From an uncultured Collinsella sp. (lineage in GTDB: Bacteria > Actinomycetota > Coriobacteriia > Coriobacteriales > Coriobacteriaceae), in assembly GCA_902489295.1 (NCBI GenBank), contig CABTZM010000114.1:1-6871 (forward strand): a DNA stretch of 6,871 bases, written 5' to 3'. The notes under the pieces were generated by a model that saw nothing but the letters and a program-made list of their open reading frames with translations, was not told where the DNA came from and ran no database searches. The position numbers and the translations under genes are program-made. Below, piece by piece: positions 6,000 through 6,871 of this stretch (positions are counted from its first letter, which is position 1; the number at the start of each line of letters is the position of its first letter).

Positions 6000-6013
6000 T
6001 GAAAACGTTTTTG
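6000..6013 (+). promoter_or_regulatory. LacI/CcpA-like operator candidate at the rarA transcription start
   Basis: TGAAAACGTTTTTG contains the exact 10-bp palindrome AAAACGTTTT (6002-6011). It differs at two positions from the symmetric form TGAAAACGTTTTCA, the style of site bound by LacI-family regulators and CcpA. It would lie at about +1 to +14 of the candidate transcript, a blocking position. A chance A/T palindrome is a real alternative. Confidence 0.25.
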
Positions 6014-6032
6014 ATTGATGCACGGGATGGCT

Positions 6033-6871
6033 ATGGACGACCTTTTTTCTGCCTCGACGCGCGAGCGTTCCTTTAAAAATGCGCCGCTCGCGGTGCGCAT
6101 GCGACCCAATTCGCTCGACGAGTACGTGGGCCAGCAAAAGGCCGTTGGTAAGGGTTCATGGCTGCGTGCCGCGATTGAGCACGACGTGCTTTCGAGCGTG
6201 ATTCTGTACGGGCCTGCCGGTACGGGTAAGACGACGCTGGCCCATATTATCGCCAACCATACCAAGAGCGAGTTTGTCGAGGTCAGCGCCGTGACGGGTA
6301 CCGTGAAGGACTTGCGCCGCGTGATTGATGAGGCCAAGACGCGCCTGAATACGTACGACCGCCGCACCATTCTATTCATCGATGAGATTCACCGCTTCTC
6401 TAAGTCGCAACAGGATGCCCTGCTGCATGCAGTTGAGAACCGTACCGTCATTATGATTGGCGCTACGACGGAGAACCCGTACTTCGAGGTCAACTCGGCA
6501 CTGTTGTCGCGTGGGCGCGTGGTGGAACTTGAGCATCTGAAGGATGAGGATATCGCCACGCTTATTGAGCGTGCGCTCGAGGCACCACAGGGCTTGAACG
6601 GAAAGTTCTCGGCCGATGAGGATACGGTCAAGACCATTTGCACGCTGGCAGCGGGTGACGCTCGCTCGGCGCTCACGACGCTCGAGCTTGCGAGCGAGAT
6701 TGCCGTCACGCGTCCCGATACCGAGGGAACGCCAGCGCCTGCGGCGGGGGAGCGCTATCCCATCACCGTGGATGACGTGAAGATTGCCAACCCGCGTCGC
6801 GGCTTTACGTATGACAAAAACGGCGACATGCACTACGACATCATCAGTGCGTTCATCAAGTCCATGCGCGG
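6033..6871 (+). CDS. rarA: Replication-associated recombination protein A, N-terminal part (3' end outside window)
   Basis: AAA+ ATPase (RarA/MgsA; Mgs1 in yeast, WRNIP1 in humans) that acts at stalled or collapsed replication forks. The 279 visible residues, of about 440 expected, read open to the window edge. They show RMRPNSLDEYVGQ (22-34), Walker A GPAGTGKTT (60-68, with alanine where proline is common), Walker B LFIDEIHRF (114-122), the sensor-1 region IGATTENPYFEVNSALLSR (142-160), the sensor-2 region GDARSAL (208-214), and YDKNGDMHYDIISAFIKSMR (260-279), which is diagnostic of RarA over clamp-loader subunits and RuvB. Three in-frame ATGs lie at 6018, 6027 and 6033, after a TGA at 6012. 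I choose 6033 (MDDLF) because GGGA at 6024-6027 is correctly spaced from it. A linker at about 226-243, rich in P, A, T and G, interrupts the domain and looks lineage-specific. Confidence 0.94.
   Translation, partial: MDDLFSASTRERSFKNAPLAVRMRPNSLDEYVGQQKAVGKGSWLRAAIEHDVLSSVILYGPAGTGKTTLAHIIANHTKSEFVEVSAVTGTVKDLRRVIDEAKTRLNTYDRRTILFIDEIHRFSKSQQDALLHAVENRTVIMIGATTENPYFEVNSALLSRGRVVELEHLKDEDIATLIERALEAPQGLNGKFSADEDTVKTICTLAAGDARSALTTLELASEIAVTRPDTEGTPAPAAGERYPITVDDVKIANPRRGFTYDKNGDMHYDIISAFIKSMR

Noticed and set aside
5750..6833. Two reverse-strand open frames (209 and 153 codons) over the dNTPase end and rarA
   Set aside because: The + strand encodes an uninterrupted RarA with Walker A, Walker B and sensor motifs, so the reverse frames are shadows.

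Overview
The window is GC-rich bacterial chromosome with dense, co-oriented housekeeping genes, all on the + strand. Codon choice, the isoleucyl-tRNA synthetase / lipoprotein signal peptidase / RluD pseudouridine synthase order and the protein styles suggest a Gram-positive, high-GC actinobacterial lineage, most probably a gut Coriobacteriia such as Collinsella. That placement is inferred from recall and no database was searched. I see no phage, transposase gene, CRISPR array, tRNA or rRNA.

Layout. (1) 1-957: 3' part of ileS, beginning exactly at the KMSKS loop. (2) 958-1197: a 240-bp gap holding a perfect 11-bp hairpin just after the ileS stop, a 99-nt nested inverted repeat (998-1096), and the lspA leader. 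(3) 1198-2810: lspA and an RluD-family gene, joined by a one-base stop/start overlap (TAATG). (4) 2811-4188: a short gap with a possible promoter, then a membrane family-2 glycosyltransferase. (5) 4189-4269: a strong intrinsic terminator built around GGGGACAGGCACC, ending only 18 bases before the next Shine-Dalgarno. (6) 4270-5971: a minimal A24 prepilin-type peptidase and an HD-domain dNTP triphosphohydrolase-like gene, 31 bases apart. (7) 5972-6032: a short leader with a -10-like TATACT and a 14-bp near-palindrome. (8) 6033-6871: 5' part of rarA (mgsA), cut off by the window end.

Functionally, ileS, lspA and rluD are translation and envelope housekeeping genes that cluster in many Gram-positives. 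The glycosyltransferase and the A24 peptidase are membrane enzymes for surface polymer and type IV-pilin-like export, but their partner genes are not visible here. The dNTPase-like protein and RarA both bear on nucleotide pools and stalled replication forks. The coding content is ordinary. The best leads are non-coding: the 99-nt nested hairpin between ileS and lspA, with a possible 5-bp flanking duplication, and the GGGGACAGGCACC terminator hairpin, which may be one copy of a dispersed repeat. I found no convincing new biological system.
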